Assembly (NCBI GenBank): GCA_946886645.1
Contig: CAMPIY010000060.1
Span: forward strand, 1 to 9,191
Source: an uncultured Sphingomonas sp.
GTDB lineage: Bacteria > Pseudomonadota > Alphaproteobacteria > Sphingomonadales > Sphingomonadaceae
Length of the DNA: 9,191 nt
Direction: 5' to 3'
Under the pieces are notes generated by a model, which did no database searches, was not told where the DNA came from, and saw only the letters and a program-made list of their open reading frames with translations. Positions within the stretch are counted from its first letter, which is position 1; every line of letters begins with the position of its first letter. Positions 1 through 9,191 of the stretch are shown here, piece after piece. A program made the translations under genes and the position numbers.

Positions 1-1263
1 GGCATCGCGCTCGCCTTCGCGCTCTTCCGCGGCTTTGCGCGGAGGGAGATGAAGTCGCTGGGCAACTTCTGGGCGGACGTCACGCGCGTGACCCTCTACC
101 TCCTGCTGCCGATCTGCTTCGTCTACGCGCTGTTCCTGGTCGCTTCCGGCGTTCCGCAGACGCTCGCCGCGTCGGTCGATGTCAGCACGCTTGAGGGCGT
201 CAAGCAGACGCTGGCGCTCGGACCGGTGGCGAGCCAGGAAGCGATCAAGATGCTCGGCACCAACGGTGGCGGCTTCTTCAACGCCAACTCCGCACATCCT
301 TTCGAAAACCCGACTGCGCTTACCAACCTTGTCCAGATGCTGTCGATCTTCGTAATCGGCTTCGGCCTCACCTGGTGCTTCGGCAAGGCTGTCGGGAACA
401 CCGGGCAGGGCTGGGTCATCCTGGCCGCGATGCTTGCGCTGTTCATCGCCGGCGTCACGGTGAGCTATTGGCAGGAAGCCGCTGGCAACCCGATCCTGCA
501 CAATCTTGGTACGACCGGCGGCAACATGGAGGGGAAGGAAGTCCGCTTCGGCATCGCGGCCAGCGCCCTGTTCTCGGTCGTCACCACGGCCGCGTCCTGC
601 GGCGCGGTCAACGCCATGCATGACAGCTTTACTGCACTCGGCGGCATGATCCCGCTGTTCAACATACAAGTTGGAGAAATCGTGATCGGCGGCGTCGGCG
701 CGGGCATCTACGGCTTTCTGCTGTTCGCCATTCTTGCGGTGTTCGTTGCCGGGCTGATGGTGGGGCGCACGCCGGAATATGTCGGCAAGAAGATTGAAGC
801 CAGGGAGGTGAAGCTGGCGGTGCTGGCTATTGCCATCCTTCCACTGTGCATCCTTGGTTTCACGGCAATCAGCGCCGTACTGCCCGCCGGTCTCGCCGGG
901 CCTCTCAACAAGGGACCGCATGGCTTCTCCGAGATCCTATACGCCTATAGCTCGGCGACCGGGAACAACGGGTCTGCTTTCGCTGGCCTGACGGCGGGCA
1001 CGCCCTTCTACAACAGCCTGCTCGGCATCGCGATGTGGCTGGGACGATTCTTCGTGATCGTGCCGATGCTGGCGATCGCCGGCAGCCTGGCAGCCAAGAA
1101 GTACACACCCGAAAGTGCCGGATCGTTCCCGACGACCGGACCGCTGTGGGTCGGCCTTCTGGTCGGGATCATCCTGATCCTGGGCGGTCTCACCTTCCTT
1201 CCGAGCCTCGCGCTCGGTCCTATCGCCGATCATCTCGCGATGATCCGCGGTCAACTTTTTTAA
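1..1263 (+). CDS. kdpA: Potassium-transporting ATPase, K+-binding subunit KdpA (5'-truncated by window edge)
   Basis: KdpA is the membrane subunit of the KdpFABC pump that selects and binds K+. The reading frame is open from base 1, and residues before the first ATG at 49 (ending GFARRE) continue the family alignment, so 49 is an internal methionine and not the start. The 420 visible codons lack roughly the first 140-150 residues of a protein usually near 560. Three of the four pore-loop signatures are present: TNGGGF (259-276), CGAVN (598-612) and GNNGSAFAG (961-987); the first loop lies outside the window. Many hydrophobic helices alternate with these loops, as in the SKT superfamily of channel-like transporters. 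The gene ends with TAA 12 nt before kdpB. Nothing is broken. The identification rests on strong recognition of conserved KdpA segments such as [16 protein letters not shown]. Confidence 0.97.
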   Translation, partial: GIALAFALFRGFARREMKSLGNFWADVTRVTLYLLLPICFVYALFLVASGVPQTLAASVDVSTLEGVKQTLALGPVASQEAIKMLGTNGGGFFNANSAHPFENPTALTNLVQMLSIFVIGFGLTWCFGKAVGNTGQGWVILAAMLALFIAGVTVSYWQEAAGNPILHNLGTTGGNMEGKEVRFGIAASALFSVVTTAASCGAVNAMHDSFTALGGMIPLFNIQVGEIVIGGVGAGIYGFLLFAILAVFVAGLMVGRTPEYVGKKIEAREVKLAVLAIAILPLCILGFTAISAVLPAGLAGPLNKGPHGFSEILYAYSSATGNNGSAFAGLTAGTPFYNSLLGIAMWLGRFFVIVPMLAIAGSLAAKKYTPESAGSFPTTGPLWVGLLVGIILILGGLTFLPSLALGPIADHLAMIRGQLF

Positions 1264-1275
1264 GGGGGGCGCCAG

Positions 1276-3306
<2,031 letters not shown>

Positions 3307-3317
3307 GGAGGCGTCCC

Positions 3318-3920
3318 ATGAACAAGGACTTCGTCACATCATTGCGGCCAGCCATCGTTCTCACGATCCTGTTCGCGCTTCTGCTGGGAATCGTCTATCC
3401 TCTTGTCATGACCGGCATCGGGCAGGCTATCTTCCCCTCTCAGGCCAATGGCAGCCTGATCCGCGACCCGCAGGGCCGCGCGATCGGATCGACCGTCATC
3501 GGCCAGGCGTTCGTCAGCGACCGCTATTTCCAGACGCGGCCATCGGCAGCGGGGAAAGGCTATGATGGTTTGGCCTCTGCGGGTTCGAACCTCGGCCCGA
3601 CCGCGCAGGCGCTGGCCGATCGCGTCAAGGGCGACATCGACAGGCAGCGCGCGGCCGGCGTGGCTGGACCGCTGCCGAGCGATCTCGTGACCGCCAGCGG
3701 TTCGGGACTCGATCCCCACCTCTCCCCGGAATCCGCCCTTGCGCAGTCCGCGCGGGTGGCCCGCGCGCGGGGCATTGCCGAAGCGCAAGTCCGTTCGCTG
3801 GTTACGCGCAACGTCGAGCATCCCTTTCTGGGCTTCCTCGGCGAGGACCGAGTCAACGTGCTCGCGCTCAACCAGCAGCTCGATCGGATCACGAACGAGC
3901 GGACCGGCCCCGCGCATTGA
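3318..3920 (+). CDS. kdpC: Potassium-transporting ATPase accessory subunit KdpC
   Basis: KdpC is the single-span accessory subunit of the KdpFABC complex, associated with KdpA and facing the periplasm. The 200-residue protein is a usual length. It has a short basic N-terminus, one membrane helix at about 12-36, then a soluble domain with the family blocks: the region around SDRYFQTRPSA, the glycine/serine-rich SAGSNLGPT block, LVTASGSGLDPHLSPE, and a C-terminal GFLGEDRVNVLALNQQLD. The start is fixed by AGGAGG at 3306-3311, 6 nt before the ATG; this site overlaps the kdpB stop codon, which suggests coupled translation. The stop TGA overlaps the TTG start of kdpD. No missing conserved block was seen. 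Confidence 0.97.
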   Translation: MNKDFVTSLRPAIVLTILFALLLGIVYPLVMTGIGQAIFPSQANGSLIRDPQGRAIGSTVIGQAFVSDRYFQTRPSAAGKGYDGLASAGSNLGPTAQALADRVKGDIDRQRAAGVAGPLPSDLVTASGSGLDPHLSPESALAQSARVARARGIAEAQVRSLVTRNVEHPFLGFLGEDRVNVLALNQQLDRITNERTGPAH

Positions 3921-6595
3921 CGGAGCGGGATCGACCTGCCCCCGAAGTCTTTCTGCGCGCAGCCGCGCAGGAAGGCCGGGGCAAGCTGAAGATCTTCCTC
4001 GGGGCGGCGCCGGGCGTCGGCAAGACCTTTGAGATGCTGTCCGAGGGCGCGGCCCGCAGCAAGGCCGGTATCGACGTCGTCGTTGGCGTTGTGGAAACCC
4101 ATGGCCGCGTCGAGACCGAAACCCTGACGCGCGGCCTCGAAATCCTGCCGCGTCGCGAGATTGAACATCAAGGCCACAGGCTGACCGAGATGGATCTGGA
4201 CGCGTTGCTGGAGCGGCGCCCGCAGCTTGCGCTGGTCGACGAGCTGGCGCACACCAACGCCGCCGGGAGCCGCCATCCCAAGCGCTACCAGGATGTCGAG
4301 GAGCTGCTCGATGCGGGTATCGACGTCTATTCGACGATCAATATCCAGCATATCGAGAGCCTTAATGACGTTGTTGCATCCTTCACCCGCGTTCGGGTGC
4401 GCGAGACCGTGCCGGACAGCATCCTCGAACAAGCCGAGATCGAGGTGGTGGACATTCCGCCCGACGAGCTGATCGAACGCCTCAGGGAAGGGAAGGTCTA
4501 CCTCCCCCAGGAAGCGACGCGCGCGCTCAATCATTTCTTCTCAAAGTCGAACCTCTCGGCCCTGCGCGAACTGGCGCTCCGCCGCGCGGCACAGGCGGTC
4601 GACGCGCAGATACTCGATCATGTCCGCGCCAACGCGCTCGGTGGCACATGGGCGGGAAGCGAGCGGATCGTCGTAGCGGTCAGCGAGCTTGCCGGCGCAA
4701 GCGGGCTCGTCCGCGCGGCCAAGCGCATCGCCGACGCACTGCACGCGCCATGGACAGCCGTTCACGTCGAGACGGCGCGCACCCGCCAGCTTGGCCCCGA
4801 CGAACATCAGCGGATCGCAGCCGTGCTCGCGCTCGCCACCCAACTCGGTGGTCAGGTCGCAACGGTGCCTGCTTCAAACGTCACCGAGGGCCTCAAGGCT
4901 TTTGTGCTCGACGCGCGCGCCACCCAGCTGATCGTCGGCAAATCCGCGCGCTCGCGGCTGTTCGAGCTTCGGCACGGGTCGGTGGTCGATCGTCTCGTGC
5001 GCGAGACGCCCGGTGTTGCCGTGCATGTCCTTCCCTTTGACGAAGAGCAGCCGAGCGCCACCCGATCGCCACGGATCAGGCGCAATTCCGTTTCGCAATG
5101 GGGCGCGCCGTCGGGTTATGTCTGGACAGCAGCGTCGGTGGTCGCGGTCACTGTGATCGGCTCGGGGCTGTTTCACATTCTCGACCTGGGCAATGTCGGG
5201 ATGCTGTATCTCGTACCGGTCATGGCCGCGGCGAGCCTGTTCGGCCTTCGCACCGGCCTGTTCGCGGGACTTGCTTCCAGCCTTGCCTACAACTTCTTCT
5301 TCCTGCCGCCGACCGGCACGTTCACGATCAGCAATCCAGAAAATGTGATCTCGGTCTTCGTGCTGCTGGGCGTCGCGTTCGTCACGAGCCAGCTCACGTC
5401 CCGCGTGAGGTTGCAGGCCGACCTCGCCGCGACCAGCGCCCGCACCAACGCCGCGCTGGCCGGCTATCTGCGCCATCTGACCGCGCTCAACGAACCGGCG
5501 GAAGTGGCGAACGCCGCCTGCGTGGAAATCGCCCGGCTCCTGTCGCTCCGGGTGGTGATGCTCGAGCAATCCCCTGCCGGTTTTTCGATCAAGGCAGCCA
5601 GCCATACTGGTTCGAACCTCGAAACGATGGAGATGGCTGCGGCGCAATGGGTCTACGATACCGGTCAACCGGCGGGACGTGGCACCGGCACGCTCACCGC
5701 CTCTGACTGGCAGTTCCAACCGCTGCGGGCTGGCGACCGCGTACTGGCCGTCCTCGGCCTCGTGCGAGAGGATGGAGGCGACCCGGTCCGGTCCGACCAA
5801 TTGCCTTTGCTCGGAAGCCTCATCGATCAGACGGCGCTGGCGCTCGAACGACTGCGGCTTGAAAGCGAGATGCGCGACGTGGACGCAGTGCACGAACGCG
5901 AGCGTTTGCGTACCGCTCTGCTGTCGTCAGTCAGCCATGACCTGCGAACGCCGCTGACATCGGTCCTGGCTGCGGCAGCCGAACTGCGCCGCAAATATCG
6001 GGATCCGCTGCTCGACACGCTGGAAAGCGAGGCGACCCGTCTCAATCGCTTCGTCGCTAACCTGCTCGATATGGCGCGCGTCGAGGCTGGCGCGTTGAAG
6101 CTCAATATCGAGCCGGTCGATCTTACCGATGCCGTCGGAAGCGCGGTCCATGATACGCGCCGCTCGCTGGACGGGCACGCCATAGAACTCAATGTTGCGC
6201 CCGACCTGCCTTTGGTCATGGTCGATCCGCAGCTGTTCCATCATTGCCTTCTCAACCTGTTCGACAATGCCGGCCGCTACGGCGACCCCGGCACGCCTAT
6301 CATCGTCCGAGCGAAGCGAACCATCGGCGAGCTCGTCCTGTCTGTCATAGATCGCGGCGTCGGCCTGCCGGAGGGCCGCGAAGCCGAGGTATTCGAGACG
6401 TTTCGCCGGCTTGAAGGCTCTGACCGATCGGTCAGCGGCACGGGCCTCGGGCTGGCGATCGTCAAGGGCTTCGCCGAGGCGATGGGCATGACCGTCAATG
6501 CGCAGAACCGCGAAGACAGCAAAGGCGCCTGCTTCAGCATTCATTTCCCCGAGCGGCTGCTCGTACGGCAATCGGAGCAAGGACTAGATGTATGA
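3917..6595 (+). CDS. kdpD: Osmosensitive K+ channel histidine kinase KdpD
   Basis: KdpD is an inner-membrane sensor kinase that responds to low K+ or osmotic stress and phosphorylates KdpE. Its 892 residues match the usual size of about 890-900. Domain order: N-terminal KdpD domain with Walker A GAAPGVGKT (29-37) and a Walker B-like DELAHTNA (from D108); a universal-stress-protein-like domain (about 248-373); four membrane helices (about 401-500); a GAF-like region (about 523-655); a dimerisation domain with phospho-acceptor H674 in SHDLRTP; and an ATPase domain with N-box N784, DRGVG from D812 and GTGLGL from G841. The start is TTG at 3917. No in-frame ATG or GTG occurs before the Walker A motif, and the resulting N-terminus aligns with known KdpD proteins. 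The start overlaps the kdpC stop as TTGA without a good Shine-Dalgarno, so translation is probably coupled to kdpC. The stop overlaps kdpE as ATGA. Confidence 0.97.
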   Translation: MTERDRPAPEVFLRAAAQEGRGKLKIFLGAAPGVGKTFEMLSEGAARSKAGIDVVVGVVETHGRVETETLTRGLEILPRREIEHQGHRLTEMDLDALLERRPQLALVDELAHTNAAGSRHPKRYQDVEELLDAGIDVYSTINIQHIESLNDVVASFTRVRVRETVPDSILEQAEIEVVDIPPDELIERLREGKVYLPQEATRALNHFFSKSNLSALRELALRRAAQAVDAQILDHVRANALGGTWAGSERIVVAVSELAGASGLVRAAKRIADALHAPWTAVHVETARTRQLGPDEHQRIAAVLALATQLGGQVATVPASNVTEGLKAFVLDARATQLIVGKSARSRLFELRHGSVVDRLVRETPGVAVHVLPFDEEQPSATRSPRIRRNSVSQWGAPSGYVWTAASVVAVTVIGSGLFHILDLGNVGMLYLVPVMAAASLFGLRTGLFAGLASSLAYNFFFLPPTGTFTISNPENVISVFVLLGVAFVTSQLTSRVRLQADLAATSARTNAALAGYLRHLTALNEPAEVANAACVEIARLLSLRVVMLEQSPAGFSIKAASHTGSNLETMEMAAAQWVYDTGQPAGRGTGTLTASDWQFQPLRAGDRVLAVLGLVREDGGDPVRSDQLPLLGSLIDQTALALERLRLESEMRDVDAVHERERLRTALLSSVSHDLRTPLTSVLAAAAELRRKYRDPLLDTLESEATRLNRFVANLLDMARVEAGALKLNIEPVDLTDAVGSAVHDTRRSLDGHAIELNVAPDLPLVMVDPQLFHHCLLNLFDNAGRYGDPGTPIIVRAKRTIGELVLSVIDRGVGLPEGREAEVFETFRRLEGSDRSVSGTGLGLAIVKGFAEAMGMTVNAQNREDSKGACFSIHFPERLLVRQSEQGLDV
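6420..6435. repeat. 16-bp perfect palindrome inside kdpD
   Basis: The sequence CTGACCGATCGGTCAG is its own reverse complement. It lies in the ATPase-domain coding region of kdpD, in the codons just before the GTGLGL motif. It resembles the ACCG-N-CGGT symmetry of some TetR-family operators, but a site this deep in a coding region may be chance. It is recorded as a visible inverted repeat with no assigned role. Confidence 0.4.
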
Positions 6596-7281
6596 CCGGA
6601 CAACCTATTCTGATCATCGACGACGACCTTCACATCCGCCGCTTGCTCGAACGCATGCTTACCCGCGCGGGATATGCAACAATCGAGGCTACGACGGCGG
6701 CCGAAGCGCTCAGCCAGGCCCGCGACGGCCGACCGAACGCAATCCTTCTTGACCTCGGACTGCCCGATCGTGACGGGCTGGAAATCGTGACGCTTCTGCG
6801 GCAGCAATGTCCCGCACCGATCATCGTCGTGTCCGCGCGCGATGCTACGGATCAGAAAGTGGCGGCGCTCGATCTGGGAGCGCATGATTATGTGACCAAG
6901 CCCTTCGACAGCGAGGAAGTGCTTGCTCGCCTGCGCGCGACCCTGCGCGACCGCGTCGAGGCTCAGGGCGCCACCCCCACGGTGAAGGCCGGGGCCGTGA
7001 CGATAGATCTCGTCAATCGTCAGGTCTCCCGCGACGGCGAAGAGGTGCACCTCACCCGCAAGGAGTTCGAGGTGCTGAACCAGCTCGCTCTCCACCCTGG
7101 TCGCGTCGTCACCCACCAGCGCGTCCTGGAGGCAGCCTGGCCCTATGAAGTCGACCGCCGCATCGACTATCTCCGGATCGTGGTCCGCAATCTGCGCCAG
7201 AAACTGGAAGCTGATCCTTCGCGGCCTGCGCTGATCATGAATGAGCTAGGGGTCGGATATCGCCTGATGGCCGATAGCTAG
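6592..7281 (+). CDS. kdpE: Response regulator KdpE (OmpR/PhoB family)
   Basis: KdpE is the cytoplasmic response regulator that activates kdp transcription when phosphorylated by KdpD. It has 229 residues. The receiver domain (about 5-115) carries the acidic pocket D10-D11-D12, phospho-acceptor D54 in LLDLGLPD, switch residue S81 and conserved K103 in TKPF. The C-terminal part (about 128-229) is an OmpR-type winged helix with the LTRKEFEVL segment, a recognition helix around YLRIVVRNLRQKLE and the final GVGYRL hairpin. The ATG overlaps the kdpD stop by 4 nt (ATGA), with AAGGA at 6579-6583 as ribosome-binding site. Its presence in the same operon as the pump implies positive autoregulation from a promoter upstream of kdpA, outside this window. 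Confidence 0.97.
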   Translation: MTGQPILIIDDDLHIRRLLERMLTRAGYATIEATTAAEALSQARDGRPNAILLDLGLPDRDGLEIVTLLRQQCPAPIIVVSARDATDQKVAALDLGAHDYVTKPFDSEEVLARLRATLRDRVEAQGATPTVKAGAVTIDLVNRQVSRDGEEVHLTRKEFEVLNQLALHPGRVVTHQRVLEAAWPYEVDRRIDYLRIVVRNLRQKLEADPSRPALIMNELGVGYRLMADS

Positions 7282-7336
7282 GCGCCGCCTCGCGCTCATC
7301 GTGCAGCTCTGTCCGCGGATGCTATGAAAACTCTAT

Positions 7337-7366
7337 GGGGAATTGCCACGTGTTGGCTCGAATCCC
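7337..7366 (+). terminator. Imperfect hairpin after kdpE, possible weak terminator
   Basis: In the stretch between kdpE and the small membrane-protein gene, GCCA (7345-7348) pairs with TGGC (7354-7357) around a 5-nt loop. An outer GGGG (7337-7340) can pair with CCC (7364-7366) if bulges are allowed. There is no T-run after it, so this is at best a weak or Rho-assisted end for the kdp transcript. The same bases could instead be part of a promoter: TTGCCA at 7343 and TATGCG at 7367 are 18 nt apart. I cannot choose between the two. Confidence 0.2.
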
Positions 7367-7401
7367 TATGCGCTGACGGATAAATGAGATGCCGCAACGA
7401 T

Positions 7402-7405
7402 GGAG
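7402..7405 (+). promoter_or_regulatory. Ribosome-binding site deciding the start at 7412
   Basis: GGAG lies 6 nt before the ATG at 7412. The alternative in-frame ATG at 7400 has only a weak GAGA-like sequence upstream at a poor distance, so the site favours 7412 as the real start of the small membrane-protein gene. Confidence 0.5.
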
Positions 7406-7411
7406 TGCGGG

Positions 7412-7663
7412 ATGCGCCTCAACTGGGAAAGTGCGGTTTATGACCTGACGCTACGCGCGTGGGGCATCGCGCTTGCTGTCCTTGGCGGGTTGGCAATGCG
7501 CCATCTCTATCATCTCGTGCACATACCGCTCCGCCACGAGGCAACCGGGATAGAACTGGGACTGGCAGCGATTGGCTTTCTCTGTCTCAGCTTCGGCGGT
7601 GGGCTCCTGTGGCTCGGCGCGCACATTCATGATCAGGTTCCGATCTCCTCGCGCTGGGCATGA
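7412..7663 (+). CDS. Small histidine-rich two-helix membrane protein, function unknown
   Basis: I do not recognise this family. The 83-residue product has two predicted membrane helices (about 12-30 and 47-70) joined by a short loop, so both ends should face the same side. Six histidines sit at the helix ends: H31, H34, H37 and H42 in the loop and H71 and H73 after the second helix. Glycine runs (GG at 25-26, GGG at 62-64) suggest tight helix packing. The codons are mostly G/C-ending like those of the neighbours, which supports real coding. The start at 7412 is chosen for its GGAG site; an ATG at 7400 would add four residues. It lies 130 nt after kdpE on the same strand and ends 67 nt before the convergent PepSY gene. 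It could be read through from kdp or have its own promoter. A link to K+ or heme/iron is only speculation. Confidence 0.7.
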   Translation: MRLNWESAVYDLTLRAWGIALAVLGGLAMRHLYHLVHIPLRHEATGIELGLAAIGFLCLSFGGGLLWLGAHIHDQVPISSRWA

Positions 7664-7686
7664 GGCGCCGCACTCTTCGATTTCCC

Positions 7687-7708
7687 CGACGCGCCATTGG
7701 TCGCGACG
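7687..7708. terminator. Hairpin between convergent genes, possible bidirectional terminator
   Basis: The 67-nt gap between the two convergent genes contains an inverted repeat: CGACGCG (7687-7693) pairs with CGCGACG (7702-7708) with one A-A mismatch, around an 8-nt loop. The stem is GC-rich and would work as RNA from either strand. Neither side is followed by a clear T-run, so a classic intrinsic terminator is not proven. The position between converging transcripts is the main argument. Confidence 0.3.
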
Positions 7709-7730
7709 CATGCGGCGGAGCACCCGGCTT

Positions 7731-9074
7731 TCAGCTTTGCAGAGCGGTGGCAGGCCGACAGGCGCGGACGACGAGCCTGTCGACAACCACCAAGATGAGC
7801 AGTGATGCGCCAAACAAGGGCAGAAGCAGCCCCAGCCCGACGATCGCCACGACCATCGAGGGCTCGCCTGCCCCCGCGACCGGTGGCGGTGCGCCGATGC
7901 TGCCTCGCGGCTTCCGCTTCAGCCACATCACCACGCCGAGGATGCTGATCGTGACCAGCGCGACGGCAGTGAGCACGCCGATCAACTGGTTCACCCAGCC
8001 GAACAGCTGCCCCTCATGCCAGGCGACACCGGTGTTCACGATCCGGTCGATGACATGTTGATCGGCAAAGCCTCGTCGTCCGGTTTCCACGCCACTGAGC
8101 GGATCATAAGTCACTTGTCTTCCAAGCCAGCGGTTCTGCGCCTCGGACTTGGCGGTCCATTCATCGCCGGTCAGCGGCCCGAAGCGTTGCGGCGCGTGGG
8201 GCGGCAGCACTAAGGCCGGAAATGCGAGATGCTGGTCCTGCGCCTTGGCGACGAACACCGAAAGCGGCAGCCTGGTTGCGTGAGATATCGACGGGGTCGT
8301 CATCGGCATGGCGGGATGATGCCCGGCATGGCCGCCATCGACGCCGATCTTCCAGTCCTGCGGTCCCTTGACCAGGCCAAGCTCGGTCCGCGTCCATTTG
8401 AACGCGCTGCCCCAGGCGCCAGCCCAGGGGAGGCCGCTTGCGAGCATCACCAGCACCAGCCCCGCGATCCAGAAGCCGGTGACGCGGTGGACGTCCTTGA
8501 GCAGCGGCCGACCTCGCAGCGACAGGCGCGGCCATAGCGTGCCCGCGAGCCGGAATGGTCGCGGCCACCAGAGGTAGAGGCCGGTCAGGATCATGACGAT
8601 CGTCCAGCTCGCCGCCAGTTCGACCAGCCAGTCGCCCCAGGTGCCGATCAACAATGATCCGTGGATGCGCGCGATCGTCTCGGAAATCTTCGCATTCGGA
8701 TCGCGGCTGCCCAGCACCTTGCCCTGCGGCGACACGAAGACGTCACGCTGCGAGCCATCGGGCGCGATCAGACGGATCATCGCCGCGTCACCGGTCCGCT
8801 CGGGCAAGCGGCAATAGTTGAACCGCACGCCTGGGCTGGCGGCGAGCGCGGCAGCGAGCTGCCTGTCAGGCGACACGGCATTCGACTGGGAAAGCCCCTG
8901 ATAGACCCGCTCTTCCCAGCGATCGATCTGCGGCTTGAACAGATAGATCGCGCCCGTGACCGAGAGGATCAGGATGAAGGGCAGCACGAATAGCCCGGCA
9001 TAGAAATGCCAGCGCCAGATCGTGCGATAGGCGGCGCCTGCCTGTGGCGGCGCTGTTTCGGCGGGCGTCACCAT
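7731..9074 (-). CDS. PepSY-type integral membrane protein, probable FoxB/PiuB-like siderophore reductase
   Basis: This 447-residue protein has the layout of PepSY-associated membrane proteins: helices near 20-47, 150-170, 197-220, 361-384 and 408-431, with large periplasmic loops at about 48-149 and 221-360. Members such as P. aeruginosa FoxB are known heme-containing inner-membrane siderophore reductases; PiuB-type members are iron-regulated. Histidines sit at helix ends: H23 (RWHFYAG), H138 (RIHGSLLIG), H196 (DVHRVTGFW) and H353 (WHEGQLFGW). By predicted topology H23 and H196 lie near the cytoplasmic face and H138 and H353 near the periplasmic face, which suits two stacked hemes. The loop at 249-265 is rich in His and Met. 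The ATG at 9074 overlaps the stop of the upstream TonB-dependent receptor gene by 7 nt, so the two are probably one operon that takes up and reduces ferric chelates. The exact substrate cannot be told. PepSY-family assignment is strong; reductase activity is inferred. Confidence 0.88.
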   Translation of the reverse strand: MVTPAETAPPQAGAAYRTIWRWHFYAGLFVLPFILILSVTGAIYLFKPQIDRWEERVYQGLSQSNAVSPDRQLAAALAASPGVRFNYCRLPERTGDAAMIRLIAPDGSQRDVFVSPQGKVLGSRDPNAKISETIARIHGSLLIGTWGDWLVELAASWTIVMILTGLYLWWPRPFRLAGTLWPRLSLRGRPLLKDVHRVTGFWIAGLVLVMLASGLPWAGAWGSAFKWTRTELGLVKGPQDWKIGVDGGHAGHHPAMPMTTPSISHATRLPLSVFVAKAQDQHLAFPALVLPPHAPQRFGPLTGDEWTAKSEAQNRWLGRQVTYDPLSGVETGRRGFADQHVIDRIVNTGVAWHEGQLFGWVNQLIGVLTAVALVTISILGVVMWLKRKPRGSIGAPPPVAGAGEPSMVVAIVGLGLLLPLFGASLLILVVVDRLVVRACRPATALQS

Positions 9075-9191
9075 GTGAAGCGCACGCCGCCGAACACCGC
9101 ACGACCAGTGCCCGGATTGAAGATCTCCGAACCGGCGCTGGCGAGTCCAGCAATGGCAACCGTAGCGATATAGCGTTTGTTCGTGAGGTTG
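9068..9191 (-). CDS. TonB-dependent outer-membrane receptor, C-terminal fragment (cut by window edge)
   Basis: Read on the minus strand, the last 40 codons and a TGA stop (9070-9068) are visible; the rest lies beyond the right edge. The fragment opens with NLTNKRYIATV, the conserved block near the end of TonB-dependent receptors, and closes with an alternating strand VFGGVRFTW. An aromatic final residue (W) is the usual outer-membrane beta-barrel insertion signal. Such receptors import ferric siderophores or other scarce ligands using TonB energy. The stop overlaps the ATG of the PepSY membrane-protein gene by 7 nt in another frame, which supports co-translation and a shared iron-uptake role. 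The ligand cannot be inferred from so short a piece. Confidence 0.87.
   Translation of the reverse strand, partial: NLTNKRYIATVAIAGLASAGSEIFNPGTGRAVFGGVRFTW

Noticed and set aside
49..51. ATG at 49 as the start of kdpA
   Set aside because: The frame stays open to the window edge, the residues before it fit KdpA, and starting here would remove the first pore loop.
3560..4534. Long minus-strand open frame (324 codons) opposite kdpC/kdpD
   Set aside because: It lies fully antisense to well-conserved kdp genes, shows no recognisable domain, and is low-complexity in Arg/Ala/Gly as expected from high-GC shadow frames.
4874..5893. Minus-strand open frame (339 codons) opposite kdpD
   Set aside because: Its translation is rich in Arg, Glu, Gln and His with no membrane or domain pattern, while the plus strand encodes a clear KdpD. 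It is a shadow of the GC-rich codon pattern.
7321..7371. Three TATG repeats in the gap after kdpE, as a possible direct-repeat operator
   Set aside because: A 4-bp unit with uneven spacing is expected by chance, and no longer repeat unit is visible.
7660..8061. Plus-strand frame of 133 codons after the small membrane-protein gene
   Set aside because: It runs antisense to the PepSY gene, is Ser/Thr/Pro-rich, and lacks a recognisable domain.

Overview
The window is high-GC DNA from a proteobacterium. The Kdp protein sequences, and a TonB-dependent receptor paired with a PepSY membrane protein, suggest an alphaproteobacterium, possibly a sphingomonad. That assignment is inference from sequence character and was not tested by a search.

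Positions 1-7281 (+ strand) hold a compact potassium-uptake operon, kdpA-kdpB-kdpC-kdpD-kdpE. kdpA runs off the left edge, so its N-terminal part, any kdpF and the operon promoter are not visible. KdpA (K+ channel-like subunit), KdpB (P-type ATPase) and KdpC (accessory subunit) form the high-affinity K+ pump. KdpD (sensor kinase) and KdpE (response regulator) control its expression. The genes are 11-12 nt apart (A/B, B/C) or overlap by 4 nt (C/D through TTGA, D/E through ATGA), so they are almost certainly co-transcribed. All signature motifs are intact and I see no frameshift.

Positions 7282-7730 are a small intermediate zone. It holds one small + strand gene (7412-7663) for a histidine-rich two-helix membrane protein that I do not recognise, with short non-coding stretches containing imperfect hairpins on either side.

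Positions 7731-9191 (- strand) hold the downstream part of a probable iron-uptake operon: the last 40 codons of a TonB-dependent outer-membrane receptor, overlapping by 7 nt a PepSY-type integral membrane protein that resembles FoxB/PiuB siderophore reductases. This unit converges on the kdp side.

Most of the window is ordinary and well conserved. The less ordinary points are the TTG start of kdpD embedded in the kdpC stop, the unidentified His-rich small membrane protein, the four-histidine layout of the PepSY protein with its His/Met-rich periplasmic loop, and a 16-bp perfect palindrome inside kdpD. I found no convincing new defence, mobile or RNA system.
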